64,000 nucleotides of DNA from Orychophragmus violaceus (lineage: Eukaryota; Streptophyta; Magnoliopsida; Brassicales; Brassicaceae), in NCBI GenBank assembly GCA_030180135.1, contig CM058235.1, positions 95,643,506 to 95,707,505 of the forward strand. Direction: 5' to 3'. Position 1 is the first letter of the stretch, and the number at the start of each line of letters is the position of its first letter. The notes below the pieces were generated by a model. It worked only from the letters and a program-made list of their open reading frames with translations, had not been told where the DNA came from and did no database searches. This document shows, one piece after another, positions 32,933 through 42,294 of this stretch. The position numbers were made by a program, and so were the translations under genes.

Positions 32933-34569
32933 ATCTGAAATATATAAATAAAAAGGTTATTAGTTATTATGTTCAAAATGACTAATCTCGTATTAAATTT
33001 AATATGATTAATCATGCATTATATTCAATAACATAAGTTACCCTCAATAGAATATAATGATTCCAAGATCCACATATAACTAAGATTAAAGTGGGCCACT
33101 GGCCGTCACCCAATCTTAGCTTATATCGGTAAGCCCTAAGTCGGCTAATTATATCCGTGATATAACTCTTGGTTGTGAATCTGGGCCCGAGGCCCAATCC
33201 ACTCTGATGTCTCAAGGCCCGGGACTCCCGATGGCCTAGTCAAGAAAACCAGACTATACAGTCATGTAATCATTAATGTCTGGGACTCCCAATGACATTT
33301 ATGAATCACAAACCGTCTTACCCACGCAAAAGCAGACATCCTCACACTGTAAGGCCATGAATGCAATTGAATGGGCTTTGACAGCTGACATAGCCCGGAC
33401 AAGACATCCAACGCTTGATATTATTTGAGGTTCGTAGGTTTATTAAAATTTCATTCCCAAAATAGAAGATTACTATTTCGGGAAACTTTCTATTTTTGGA
33501 AACCTACTATTTTTGGAAACTTTCTAAAATTGGAAACTTTCTAAAAACGGAAAATTTCTAACTTTAGAAATTTCTTAAAATCCAAAACCCGCAAATTCAG
33601 AAATTTCTATTTTAAGAAACTTTCTAATTTCAAAATCTCGGAAACTTTAATTTAAAAACGACTTTATAATTTTATAAAATAGATTTTAAATTAATCTGAA
33701 GAAAGACTCAAATAACTGGCCCAATTGTTTTAACTTCTTGGCCCAAGGCCCAAGAATTGGTCCATGTCCAAGACATGACCCAATTGTCCAATTAATTGAC
33801 ATAACCGGTCTGGTTCATTAAAACTGGTCTAACCAAGTTTTAATTACTACGATGACCACAATTGTCAACCGGTTATTTACTAAACCGGAATTTCTCAATT
33901 TATTTGGTCCAACCAAATCAAATTAGAAATTCCTGGTTTAGGCACTAAATCCAATATTTCTTTCGACATTGGATTTCTTATCCCGGTTTAACCAGATTTA
34001 ATAAAATTATTAAAATCTGTTTATTAAACCAGAACGATGATTTTAATTAAGTTTTTGAACCGAGCCGACAATACGAACCGAACCGATCGAATTGCTGAAC
34101 CGTGACGATCACGTCAGCCCTAGCTTCGCGACCATTGTCCAGCCGCAAGCCGTCAACGATCCGAGATCGAGACGATGCGCAGCTTCGGACGGGACGCGAC
34201 AGCCGGGACGATCGCCGGACGGGATGCTCGGACGGACGCTCCACGATCGCCGAGCGATCGGGACGCGACGCACAGCCGAGACGAAACCGAGACGCGATCG
34301 GGACGACGCACAGCCGAGACGCGATCGCCGTGCGATCCACTCGGCCGATCGACCCAACCGGCCATCCCGACCGTCCGACCCATGGCCGATCACCAAAACC
34401 CGAGTCATATAGCTCGGTTTTTGTGATTCATATGTTTGTTCAGGATTTAATTCAGTTTCTTAAGTGTTTTTCTTATCAGTAATGGATTCAAAACACTTCT
34501 AAACAGATTAAACATCCTAAACATGAATCTAAAACAAGAAATCCTAAGAACCAATGGCTCTGATACCAC
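32933..34569 (-). other. C2 untranslated leader and primer site
   Basis: Primer-site complement ggctctgatacca lies at 34556-34568. Moving toward gag there is a GC-rich block (about 34070-34390) rich in GATCG, GACG and CGAGAC words, a CCGGTT-box stretch (about 33790-34000), GAAACTTTC repeats (about 33470-33650) and the GGGAGTCCC module (about 33210-33300). The acceptor-like tract is immediately upstream of the gag ATG. No gene is seen. Confidence 0.8.
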
Positions 34570-35204
34570 TGTAGGAATTCGTTTAGTTGATCCTGATGTA
34601 ATTCACAGATTCATCTCAACCTAAACATACAGATCTAGGTTCTCTTGATTAGAATCATAACATGATCTCACCTTTTACCTGTTTGTTGCAGCGGAAGGAA
34701 TAGAACAGGTCAGAGATCAGATAGATGCACCGAGGGATGAATCCTCCAAAGGTTCACACACGCGATCACAGGAATGGCTGCTAGACCACAAGGAGAGAGG
34801 CGCGCAGAGGGAGAGAGGATTCGCGGCTAGGGTTCGGGTTAGGAGAAAGAGATTTGGCTTTTGATCATTAAAAGCCTTCTCTTTCCCTTTTGGGCTTATG
34901 GGCCCAAAACACCAATCTGATTAAATCCCATTTAATCAGACCCATTAATCTTTCTCTCTTAGTACGACAAATGCCTGGCACTTTTGTCGTACTTCTGCTA
35001 AGCCGTTCCAATACATTTTCCTGTTAGCTTATGCGTGTGACCCATATGGGATCATATAATAAAGGCAATAAGTCCATGACTTATAGATCATGAGCGGACT
35101 CTAGCAAGCCATCATGATCCCCAGTATTATATGACTTATGTCTGATCTCGACATACTCTTACTTTCTAGAGACAGTACCGAGATTACTGGACACAATTCC
35201 AACA
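34570..35204 (-). repeat. C2 5' LTR (635 bp)
   Basis: In element sense it starts TGTTGGAATTGTG and ends TTCCTACA. It is followed at 35205-35209 by TGGCA, the target duplication. It is the same subfamily as the C1 LTR but distinct at both the start region and the terminal 60 bp. Confidence 0.95.
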
Positions 35205-36338
35205 TGGCATAGAGCTTCTGTTCCCGCAACTTCTCCAACACGATCCTAAGATGTTCCCGGTGTTCTCTAGGGTTCTTGGAGTAAACAAGTATGTCATCAA
35301 TGAATATGATAACAAAACTGTCTAACCATTCCCGAAAGACACCGTTCATCATCTTCATGAACGCGGCCGGTGCATTTGTTAGACCGAACGGCATGACTAC
35401 AAACTCGTAGTGTCCATACCGAGTTCGGAACGCGGTCTTCCTCACGTCCTCTGGTGCTATCGGGATTTGGTGGTATCCCGAAGCGAGGTCGATCTTGGAG
35501 AACACGGTCGAACCCTTGAGTTGGTCTAACAACTCGTCTATCCGAGGCAATGGGTACTTGTTCTTGACAGTAACCCGATTGATGCCTCGGTAGTCTATGC
35601 ACAAGCGGAGGCTCCCGTCTTTCTTCTTGACGAATAAGACAGGCGCTCCCCAAGGAGAACTGCTTGGCCTAATAAAGCCTTTGTCCAGCAGTTCTTCTAA
35701 CTGCTTCTTCAACTCAGCCATCTCGGCTGGGGCCATTCTATATGGCGCTTTGGATAAGGGTTTCGTTCCGGGTTCAAGTTCAATGATGAACGGATCGGAC
35801 CGGTCAGGCGGTAAGCCTTCTAATGGTCTAAAAACGTCCTCAAAGTCCTTAACCACTGGGATTTCCCCAACCTTAGCCTCCGGCCCTACTTCCTTGATCG
35901 TGATAGTGGCTACGTATGCTTCACATCCCTTAGCCAACATCTTCTCTGCTTGGATGGCAGAGACGACCAAGCTTCCCGAGGTTGGCCGTATTCCTTGGAA
36001 CACAACCTTACCCTCAGGTTTCTCGACCCTTCCCCGGTGACATTCAATGGTGGCTCGGTTCTGACCGAGCCAGTCCATACCCAAGATCACTTCGTGATGG
36101 TTGAGTTGGACCACCACTAGGTCAGCCGGCATGCTCACGCCCCCAATGGAAACGGGCACATCTCTGACTAATCCTAGCATGGGCATTACTTGCCCACCGG
36201 CGGCATTCACAATGCCTTGGCCGGCCACTTGTTCACTTTGGAACAAGCCTTTCCCAATCATCCCGAGACTCACAAAACTGTGTGTAGCCCCGGAATCAAA
36301 CAAGGTCAATGTTTCTACACCGCCTATCAAAACGGTCC
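35205..36338 (-). pseudogene. Gypsy A Pol, N-terminal half: protease and RT (severed by C2)
   Basis: The frame picks up directly after the 102-bp intron at 36339-36440. It carries the aspartic protease motif LFDSGATHSFV, the protease-RT linker, and RT through YPLPRIDELL, FSKIDLASGYHQI, MPFGLTNAPAAF and the catalytic FIDDILVYS. At 35209 it meets the C2 target duplication and then runs into C2 LTR sequence, ending at a false stop at 35101. The true continuation is 19692-17405. A 6-bp deletion relative to Gypsy B removes two residues near 36030. With C2 present only a truncated protease/RT could be made. Confidence 0.9.
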
Positions 36339-36440
36339 CTACACATCGCCCTCAAATGTGTAAGCGCATCCCGCTTTTTCCCCAATATGATGCAATGCAT
36401 TATTCAAATATTGAAGAAGGTTAGGGTTCCAGTAACGTAC
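36339..36440 (-). other. Candidate 102-bp GT-AG intron between gag and protease in Gypsy A
   Basis: In element sense it begins GTACGTTACTGG and ends GATGTGTAG. Removing exactly these 102 bases gives GATTACTGGGACCG, which is the uninterrupted sequence of Gypsy B at 43748-43761. A branch-like CTTAC lies about 25 nt before the 3' end and the middle is AT-rich. The length is a multiple of three, but three in-frame stops occur, so retention ends translation shortly after the last zinc knuckle. Splicing itself is inferred; the precise presence/absence and the GT-AG ends are seen. Confidence 0.8.
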
Positions 36441-37902
36441 CAGTAATCGCGTCGTATGAGCCGGCCTCCTCTGAGTCCTTTACCAGTGCGTAAACCCGAG
36501 GTTTCACAGCTTGACCCTTGGCCGTAGCCGCGCGGTCTCCCTGACCCCGGTTCACTTCTGGCGCCCTTTGCTTTCCCTCTTGGCGCTTGGGACACTCACA
36601 GATGTAGTGCCCAGCTTGGCCGCAGAAATAGCATGTCACTGGTCTCTCGGTCACCTCTTCACGCCCCTTGTTCTGTGGACAGCTCCGTGACTCGTGGTCC
36701 TTGCCGCCACACTTCGCGCATGCAACATCGGCTTTCCAACACTTCCCCAAGTGTCGTTTGCCACATGTGGCACATCTGGCGCGGTCAGAGGAGGGAGCAT
36801 CAGCCGTCTGATCTCTCTTCCTCTTTAGGTCCTTCCCGGGTTGACTGGACACCTTGTCCTTTGAGCCAACGCGGTTCTCCTCAGCCAAATTAGCTTCCAC
36901 CGTAGCTGCCCTCTCGACTAGCTCGGAAACATTGTTGTAGGTACAAACCGAGCAGTGGGTACGTAACTCCACTCGCAGGCCGCGAAGGAAGCGACGCACC
37001 TGTGCCGGCTCGTCCTCAACATCCCGTCCCACGTAACGTCTGAGACGGTCGAACTCGGCCTCATACTCACGGACCGACCTGCGGCCCTGGACCAGGCCCA
37101 AGTATCTACCTTCCATACGATCCCAGGCCTCTGCCGGGAAGTACTTCCGGTTGAACTCTACCTCAAACTCCTCGAAGGAGTTGATGAGGCCCTTGGTGCG
37201 CCTGTCAACTGACAGCCACCAGTTGTGAGCGTCCCCTTCCAGGAAGTGGGTCGCTATGTCCTTACGGTAATCTTCAGGGCAACGGGTAGAACGGAAGTTC
37301 CGGACAAGCCGTGACCTCCATTCATCAGCCTCAAGTGGGTCAGCACTTCCCTTGAAGTGTTTTGTGCCCAACTTGGTGATGTGACCTAGAACGTTGAGGT
37401 AGTCCACCTTTCGAACCTTTTTAGGGTTCGGTGACTCTACCACTACTACGTCCGAGTCATCATCACTCAGACTCGCGGTCTCAGGAACCACGGTCCGCGG
37501 CTCACCCTCAGCCGGTTTCTGACCAGAAAGGCTCTGGTTCAGTACCGTGAGCTGGCCCATCACTTCCTTTAACATAGTCCACATCTGACCGACGTTCGGG
37601 ACTGCTGTCAAAGGCTCACCGTCACCACCACCTATGGCGTCATCCATCTCATGGCCGGTCTCATCTCGAGCCGCATGAGATGAAGACTCTCCCATATGCT
37701 CATCGTTCCCGGTTAGGACGTGTGGTTGTTCAACCCTAGTCCCGTCAGGAATCAGTGTAGCATTGGGCTCAGTGGCCGTTGGGACAACCTCAGGACCGGT
37801 TGCCCCTGGCGTGACAGGAGTGGTCTGGACTCTCGGGCCGTGGCCGGTCGCAGACGTCTCCTTGTCCTTATCTTTTGTCCTCTTGGACTTGCTTTTTCCA
37901 AC
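36441..37902 (-). CDS. Gypsy A Gag (exon 2)
   Basis: This is the capsid/nucleocapsid part of the polyprotein. The frame opens right after a TTTCAG acceptor (37908-37903) without a nearby ATG; the likely start is the 17-codon exon at 39407-39357. In order there is a lysine-rich N-terminus, an acidic low-complexity region, a Retrotrans_gag core (EADEWRSRLVRNF to REYEAEFDRLRRYV) and three zinc knuckles of CX2C...H...C type (CATCGKRHLGKC, CAKCGGKDHESRSC, CYFCGQAGHYICEC). The frame is open. If the following 102-bp intron is retained, translation stops within it, giving Gag only. It differs from B Gag at few residues. Confidence 0.85.
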
Positions 37903-39356
37903 CTGAAATTCAACAAGACAATTCCATATATATCCAATCAAACTTCAAGTCCTAAGCAAGTCTAACTTTCTATGCGGACAATTCGGACTTGGACGAGTGG
38001 TGTAGCCCCTAACCCCAGCCTAGGAAATAACTCCGCTCTGATACCAACTTGACAAGACCCCTCCCGGCCATAGGGCCGGTTTGGATTGCCACTACTTAAC
38101 CTATTTCATCTTGAGGTTTCATAAGAACCTCAAGTCCATTTTAGTCATACTTAAACGTTTTCCATTTCATTCATTCAACAATTTCGATTCACAATATAGA
38201 CTAAGGCAAAAATAGACATTTTATTAATAAGTAAAAGGTACCAAATACAATTGTGGTTCAATTCGCATTATGCTAAAGTATTCGGTCCTAAAACAATGTC
38301 TACCAAACTAATACCACTCGTCCCCAAGTCTTGTCCGCGCCTAGGTTTGATCATCATCATGATCTCCTGAAACCAAAACAAGTTCATGAGATTTCCATAT
38401 TCGTTTATATTCATTTTCATGCATCCTAGCATTTATATTCTATATGATCCCACAAACTTTATATTATACAATCAATCTAACATTTCTATAATAAACCTAA
38501 GTTCTAAACATTGGCCGTTATAGTTCCCGTTACACCAACCGCAAACCGCATACACACTCGGCCCACGGACGTGAGCGTGTGGACGCGCATTCTCGGCGTA
38601 CGGTCCCATGGTCGGATGGTTGGACTTACGGCCGTGGTGTTATACCGCGATCATCCGGATGTTGGCGCGCGGTTGGATACTCGGTCATGACGCGTACCGG
38701 GACGGACGCATCAGTCCAACGCGCGATAGACCTTACGGTCACGCGGATGGATCGGTACGTGCGCGTACTGCCGGCTTGACGTAACGATCGCGCGTCCATA
38801 CGCTGCGTCAACGGGAGGCGATCCTCGGTCTAACACGGTCGGTCTTGCGGTGTGGTCGCGTAACCGCGAACGGACGCGACTCTTCATGCGAACGGACGCG
38901 ATCATTACCGCGGACGGTTACGACCGTTCCTTCGGTCCGCATGATACACCGCGGCCAACGATCGCTTGCGACAGTCCGTGGACCATCCGCGATCGCGTGC
39001 ACCATGTACTGATGAATTGACGTGCGGTTATGCCGAGTGTTTCCACGGTCATTTCCCTGAACCGTTTCACGCCTTTAGACCGATCGTACCTTGGCCTCTC
39101 GGTTCTCGGCTTACCGTCCTCTCGACGGGCCGTAAAACCGTCCGATGCGGTACGATCCTTTGGGCCATATGGCGATGGAAAACCGCGACTAACCGTCAAG
39201 CCATATCACCACGACCAAGGCCTTATGGCCGGTCGTGTAACAAGCATAAAGGCGAGTTCAGAACAAAGGAGAAGAAAGAGTTTTCCGGCCATAGAACAAC
39301 CGGCTGTGACCGCTAGGGTTTGGCCAAGGCCGAGAAGAGATGGTCCGGTCTCTAAC
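37903..39356 (-). other. Candidate leader intron of Gypsy A (1454 bp, donor in LTR)
   Basis: The donor AAG/GTTAGAG is at 39356 in the LTR and the acceptor TTGAATTTCAG ends at 37903. The intron contains the rest of the LTR and the primer-site complement (38035-38046), so a spliced RNA could be translated but not reverse transcribed. The same donor and acceptor occur in Gypsy B. Splicing is inferred. Confidence 0.6.
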
Positions 39357-39980
39357 CTTAGATGTGGTCGTGGCTTTGCCATGAGTTGTGGACGCTTCAC
39401 CGGCCATCCTTGCACTCTTCTCAACCGCTTATTCCACCACCAAATCCCTCTTCAAACCACCGGCCTTTCTCCTTGAAATCCGGCTTCTCTCTCTCTCTAG
39501 AACTCTCTCAAAACTCTCGGTTTATTGGCCTATGCCTTTGGAGAATTGTGAGCGTTTTTCCCTCTTGTGGGCGTGGGCGAAAATGGCCAAGTGAGGGCCT
39601 ATTTATAGGCTATGTTGGCGCCAACTTCCCTTGGGAGAAAGGGTGGGAGTTGTTGGCCGAATGGGTGCAACACTTGGTGGTACCCATTCGCTTGGTAACC
39701 GCTAGTCAGCTAGTGTCACTAGCTGGCCTAGCTGGCCCAAGAGCTTAACACTCCGGCCAGCTGAGTTGAGCTGGTTGCCAGCTGACCTAGCTAGCCAGCT
39801 GGACTGTTCAGCTCAGCTGAGCTGACTTCCTCACTCCTACACTTAGCTGAGCTCCTTCCAGCTGAGTCTCAGCTCCAAAACGCCTATGGGACACTTGGTT
39901 TAGTCTCTCCGGACTTTCCCGTTCATGTTTCTGGTCCCATGGCCGTCCCATCTTCCTTAGGCCGGTTGGGGGATACTACA
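38050..39980 (-). repeat. Gypsy A 5' LTR (1931 bp)
   Basis: The primer-site complement adjoins its left end and the TSD ATAGT follows its right end. In element sense it carries the AGCT-rich cluster (about 39870-39700), TATA box TATAAATA (39607-39600), the first-exon ATG (39407) and a CpG-rich zone (about 39180-38560). It is 23 bp longer than the 3' LTR because of an indel near 38536. Confidence 0.93.
39357..39407 (-). CDS. Candidate gag exon 1 of Gypsy A, encoded in the LTR (17 codons)
   Basis: ATG at 39407 opens 17 codons (starting MAGEAS) that end at a splice-donor-like AAG/GTTAGAG. Read in phase 0, they join the acceptor in front of the gag frame at 37902. In Gypsy B the equivalent (40800-40850) differs at five codons silently and at four codons by amino acid, with no indel, inside LTRs that are otherwise considerably diverged. 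That pattern suggests coding constraint. The distance from the TATA box is about 190 bp. Confidence 0.6.
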
Positions 39981-40240
39981 ATAGTTTCAAAAAAACTCGA
40001 TCCAATTCTTCCCGGGTCATGGAAACTTGCATTTTGGCCTTAGAATCCTTCCCGGCGGTGCATCTGGTCAGGATAATCCATCACGTCAGTCAGTATGGCC
40101 GAGATAGTTCTTCCCGTCAGTTCGTTTCCATCCCGTTAGTCAGTATGGCCGAGATAGTCCTTCCCGTTGTTTCGTGTCCATCCCGTCACTCATTCTGTCC
40201 GCGAGAATGCTAGTCTTTTTTTATTTTGGTCGAGGGATTC
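39981..40240. repeat. Tandem array fragment between Gypsy A and Gypsy B
   Basis: 260 bp of the array, continuing the sequence interrupted at 15520 (compare 55738-55993). The first five bases are the Gypsy A target duplication and the last five (GATTC) are the Gypsy B target duplication. The open frame starting at 40019 is array sequence, not a gene. Confidence 0.88.
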
Positions 40241-40354
40241 TGTAGTATCCCCCGACCAGCCTAAGGACGTCGGGACGCCCCATGGAACCAGAATCATTGA
40301 ACGGGAAGTCCGGAGAGACTAATCCGAGTGTTCCATGGGCGATTTGAAGCCAAA

Positions 40355-40520
40355 GCTCAGCTGGAAGGAGCTTGGCTAAGTGTGGAAGTGAAGGAGTCAG
40401 CTCAGCTGAGCTGAACAGTCCAGCTGGTCAGCTAGGTCAGCTGGCAACCAGCTCAACTCAGCTGGCGGGAGTGTTAAGCTCTTGGGCCAGCTGGTCAGCT
40501 AGTGACACTAGCTGGCCAAG
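40355..40520 (+). promoter_or_regulatory. AGCT/CAGCTG cluster in the Gypsy B LTR
   Basis: About fifteen AGCT cores, many as the palindrome CAGCTG, fall within roughly 165 bp, ending about 100 bp upstream of the TATA box. Gypsy A has an equivalent cluster (about 17150-17340 and 39700-39870). CAGCTG is an E-box-type palindrome. A role as upstream activating region is inferred from position only. Confidence 0.45.
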
Positions 40521-40615
40521 CGGTTACCAAGCGAATGGGTACAAGGAAGGGATGCACCCATTCGGCCAACAACTCCCACCCTTTCTCCCAAGGGGAGTTG
40601 GCGCCAACAAAAGCC

Positions 40616-40623
40616 TATAAATA
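40616..40623 (+). promoter_or_regulatory. Gypsy B LTR TATA box
   Basis: TATAAATA is flanked by GC-rich DNA. It recurs at 47536-47543 in the 3' LTR and at equivalent places in both Gypsy A LTRs. It would place the transcription start near 40650, about 150 nt before the LTR-encoded ATG. Confidence 0.7.
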
Positions 40624-40799
40624 GGCCATGCCTAGGCCATTTTTGCGCACGCCCACAAGGCACAAAACACATAAGAATTCTCCCAAAGGCACAAGGCCAA
40701 AAGCGTGAGAGTTTAGAGAGAGAGAGGCCGGAATCTCCAAGAGAAGGCCGGCGGTTTAAGGAGTTGTGGTGGTGGTTAAGGCGCAAGAAGAGGAGCAAG

Positions 40800-40850
40800 A
40801 TGGCTGGAGAGGCATCGGCTACTCATGGCAAAACCGCAACCGTATCTAAG
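40800..40850 (+). CDS. Candidate gag exon 1 of Gypsy B, encoded in the LTR (17 codons)
   Basis: ATG at 40800 opens 17 codons ending AAG at a donor GTTAGAG (40851). Joined in phase 0 to the acceptor at 42294 it supplies a start codon for the gag frame, which otherwise has none before codon 83. The codons are conserved with Gypsy A mainly by third-position changes. Unspliced, this frame stops after about 15 more codons. Splicing is a prediction. Confidence 0.6.
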
Positions 40851-42294
40851 GTTAGAGTCCGGACCATCTCTTCTCGGCCTTGGCCCAAACCCTAGCGGTC
40901 ACGGCCGGTTGTTTCATGGCCGGAAAACTCTTCTTTCCTTCTTATTCAAAACGCGCCATTATACTCGTTACACGACCGGCCATAAGGCCTTGGTCGTGAC
41001 GGTTTGGCTAAGCGGTTGGTCGCGATTCCAAGCGTGGACGGCCCAAGGGTCAATACTGCTTCGAACGGTTTAACGGCACGTCAAGGAGACGGGTAGTCGA
41101 GAACCGAGAAGCCAAAGTATGATCGGTCTAAGCGTGAGAAACGGATCAAGGAAATTGGCCGTGGAACGCAAGACATAACCGCTCGTCAAACTCGTCGGTA
41201 CACGATGTGCCCGATCGCGGATGGTCCATCGGATTGTCGCGAGCGATCGTTGGCCGCGGTAAACCGTGCGGACCGAAGGAACGGTTGTATCCATCCGTGG
41301 GTATAATCGCGTCCGTTCGCACGACGGGTCGCAACCGTTCGCGGTATGCGCCTGTACCGCAAGACCAATCGCGCAGAAGTACCGCGGTATTGTCCCATGC
41401 CGACGACACGCATAGTCGCACGGTTGTACGTCAAGCCGGATAGAACGCATGCGCTGAACAGTCCGTGCGACCGTAAGGTCTAGCGCGCGATTGATCGGCA
41501 TGTCTGTCCCGTTACGCGTATGACCGTGAGACCGTCCGTGCGCGCATGTTTGGACGACCGTGGACAATGCGCTATCGGCCGTAAGCCCACGCATCCGACC
41601 ATGACCGTACGCCGAGAATGCGCCGGTGCATACGCTCGCCATTATGAGCCGAGTATGCATGCGGTTCACGATTGACGTAACGAGAATTGAAAACGGCTTA
41701 TGTTTAAGACTTAGGAATTATATGAAATTGCGTGTATAATATATAGTTCATGGGATCATATAGTATTGCTAGGATGCATGAAATGAATATAAAACTGTTA
41801 TGGAAATCTCATGAACTTGTTTGATTTTCAGGTGATCATGATAATGATCGGACCTAGGCGCGGACAAGACTTGGGGACGAGTGGTGTTGTTTTTGGGTAG
41901 ACATTGTTTAGGACCAAGTACTCTAGCATAATGCAAACTGAACTACATGTATTTGGTACCTTTTGATTATTAATAAAATGTCTATTTTGCCTTAGTCTTT
42001 ATATGAATCGAATCTTGTTGAATGAATGTATTGGAAATCGTTGTAAGTATGAATAAAATGAACTTGAGGTTCTTATGAAACCTCAAAGTGAATATGGTTA
42101 AGTAGTGGCAATCCGTTCCGGCCCTATGGCCGGGATAGGCCTTGTCAAGTTGGTATCAGAGCGGAGTTATTTCCTAGGCTGGGGTTAGGGGCTACACCAC
42201 TCGTCCAAGTCCGAATTGTCCGCATAGGAAGTTAGACTTGCTTAGGACTTGAAGTTTGATTGGATATATATGGAATTGTCTTGTTGAATTTCAG
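40851..42294 (+). other. Candidate leader intron of Gypsy B (1444 bp)
   Basis: The donor is AAG/GTTAGAG in the LTR and the acceptor is TTGAATTTCAG/GTTGG just where the open gag frame becomes conserved. It spans the rest of the LTR and the primer site. The 147 bp from LTR end to acceptor are the same length as in Gypsy A. Confidence 0.6.
42151..42162 (+). other. Gypsy B primer-binding site (initiator Met tRNA)
   Basis: TGGTATCAGAGC lies 3 nt after the LTR end; the complement in Gypsy A is at 38035-38046. Confidence 0.9.

Larger units (their letters stand above)
19698..35204 (-). mobile_element. Copia C2: full-length autonomous-type element, itself interrupted by C1
   Basis: The 5' LTR is 34570-35204. 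The 3' LTR is 19698-19745 plus 27514-28100, split by C1. The target duplication is TGGCA at 19693-19697 and 35205-35209, lying in the Gypsy A RT sequence. Both LTRs total 635 bp and I saw no difference between them, which suggests a young insertion. Internal order in element sense: primer site, leader, 1325-codon gag-pol, 3' untranslated region, purine tract. With C1 removed the element is about 7.74 kb. Confidence 0.95.
15521..39980 (-). mobile_element. Gypsy A: Ty3/Gypsy chromovirus-like element, interrupted by C2 and C1
   Basis: LTRs lie at 15521-17428 and 38050-39980 with ends TGTAGTATCC...TTGTCA in element sense. The target duplication is ATAGT (15516-15520 and 39981-39985). Removing C2 and one TSD copy leaves about 8.95 kb. 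The gag and both pol halves are open on either side of the C2 insertion, so it was probably coding-competent before C2 arrived. Its two LTRs differ by roughly a dozen substitutions and one 23-bp indel over 1.9 kb, noticeably more than those of Gypsy B, so it is the older of the two. Confidence 0.95.
40241..42147 (+). repeat. Gypsy B 5' LTR (1907 bp)
   Basis: It starts TGTAGTATCCCCC and ends CCTTGTCA. It holds an AGCT-rich cluster (about 40355-40520), TATA box, the 17-codon leader exon (40800-40850), a CpG-rich zone (about 41040-41660) and an AT-rich end. Confidence 0.95.

Noticed and set aside
36339..36440. Small non-autonomous DNA transposon or MITE as the origin of the 102-bp insert in Gypsy A
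   Set aside because: There is no target-site duplication and no terminal inverted repeat at its ends, while the GT-AG ends and seamless exon junction fit an intron; kept as the alternative to test.
36633..36893. Plus-strand open frames opposite Gypsy A and B gag
   Set aside because: They are antisense shadows of the zinc-knuckle region with no independent signal.
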